DNA from: Bacillota bacterium
Lineage (GTDB): Bacteria > Bacillota > GCA-003054495 > Carboxydocellales > JAJZTU01
Assembly (NCBI GenBank): GCA_021848765.1
Contig: JAJZTU010000244.1
Span: 1-5,259, forward strand
Direction: 5' to 3'
Length of the DNA stretch: 5,259 nt
Of the stretch, positions 5,027 to 5,259 are shown in pieces. Numbering within the stretch: position 1 is the first letter of the stretch; each line of letters begins with the position of its first letter. The notes under the pieces are model-generated. The model was not told where the DNA came from. It did not search any database and saw only the letters and a list, made by a program, of their open reading frames with translations. The translations under genes and the position numbers were made by a program.

Positions 5027-5259
5027 CTACTCCACGGTCACACTTTTCGCCAAATTCCTCGGCTTATCCACATCACAGCCTCTTGCCACTGCTACGTAGT
5101 AGGCCAAGAGCTGAAGCGGGATAACCGTAAGTACCGAAGACAGCAGCTTATGGGTCCCGGGAATATACAGGACATGGTCTGCCGACTTGGCTAACTCGGT
5201 ATTCCCCCTGAAAGCTACTCCTAGCACAGACGCATCTCTGGCCTTGACTTCGGCGATAT
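5027..5259 (-). CDS. glmS: Glucosamine-fructose-6-phosphate aminotransferase, C-terminal end (5' part outside window)
   Basis: The last 76 residues of GlmS, which makes glucosamine-6-phosphate from fructose-6-phosphate and glutamine, the entry step to UDP-GlcNAc and peptidoglycan. The tail is unmistakable: VIPLQLLAYYVAVARGCDVD followed by KPRNLAKSVTVE and a TAG stop. This is the end of the second SIS sugar-isomerase domain, including the nearly invariant C-terminal peptide that lines the active site. Ahead of it, DHVLYIPGTHKLLSSVLTV fits the same domain. The catalytic N-terminal glutaminase lies beyond the right edge. The 3' coding region is also the recognition target of TnsD-type proteins of Tn7-like transposons, relevant to the element end 25 bp downstream. 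Nothing suggests damage. Confidence 0.97.
   Translation of the reverse strand, partial: IAEVKARDASVLGVAFRGNTELAKSADHVLYIPGTHKLLSSVLTVIPLQLLAYYVAVARGCDVDKPRNLAKSVTVE

Noticed and set aside
4842..5124. Plus-strand open frames of 85 and 62 codons after glmS
   Set aside because: They cross hairpins, repeats and the antisense of glmS, have low-complexity composition and no clear ribosome binding site.

Overview
The window looks like Bacillota (Clostridia-type, possibly a Peptococcaceae/Desulfotomaculum-like anaerobe). The grounds are strong AGGAGG ribosome binding sites, frequent GTG/TTG starts, moderate GC and a B12-dependent acyl-CoA mutase. This placement is an inference from style and gene content. 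Every recognisable gene lies on the minus strand, so in transcription order the window runs from right to left.

Right edge (5027-5259): the C-terminal end of glmS, the essential glucosamine-6-phosphate synthase. Downstream of it lie about 410 bp without an intact gene (4617-5026). Exactly 25 bp after the glmS stop is a sequence resembling a Tn7-family transposon end: TGTGG, then two tandem 20-bp repeats containing an ACAATAAAGT-type core. Next come two diverged copies of an 84-bp module with a 91-bp period; each carries its own GC-rich hairpin and two ACTGACAA motifs. A Rho-independent terminator for leftward transcription follows.

Middle (3922-4616): a broken locus. The intact start of a LysE/RhtB-family exporter (ribosome binding site, start codon, about 45 codons) is joined out of frame to the last two thirds of a PfkB-family 2-keto-3-deoxygluconate kinase. 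Both are pseudogenes.

Centre (2447-3796): a 449-residue protein that looks like a plasmid-type replication initiator (two putative winged-helix regions) with a C-terminal XRE/Cro helix-turn-helix. It ends in a Rho-independent terminator and is followed at once by four tandem 22-bp direct repeats resembling iterons or an operator array (2303-2390).

Left (1-2148): a probable two-gene operon. It holds an M24-family metallopeptidase/hydrolase with all five metal ligands but atypical auxiliary histidine positions. Next is the large subunit of a coenzyme-B12-dependent acyl-CoA mutase, cut by the window edge. Two active-site positions (Phe83, Gln201) match isobutyryl-CoA mutase rather than methylmalonyl-CoA mutase. 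The 76-bp gap between the two genes holds a degenerate, inverted copy of the 22-bp repeat.

Overall, the stretch between glmS and the peptidase/mutase operon reads as an insertion hotspot: a Tn7-like end, repeat modules, two fused pseudogenes and a replication-initiator-like gene beside an iteron-like array. Whether the repeats are a replication origin, a regulatory array or both cannot be decided from sequence alone.
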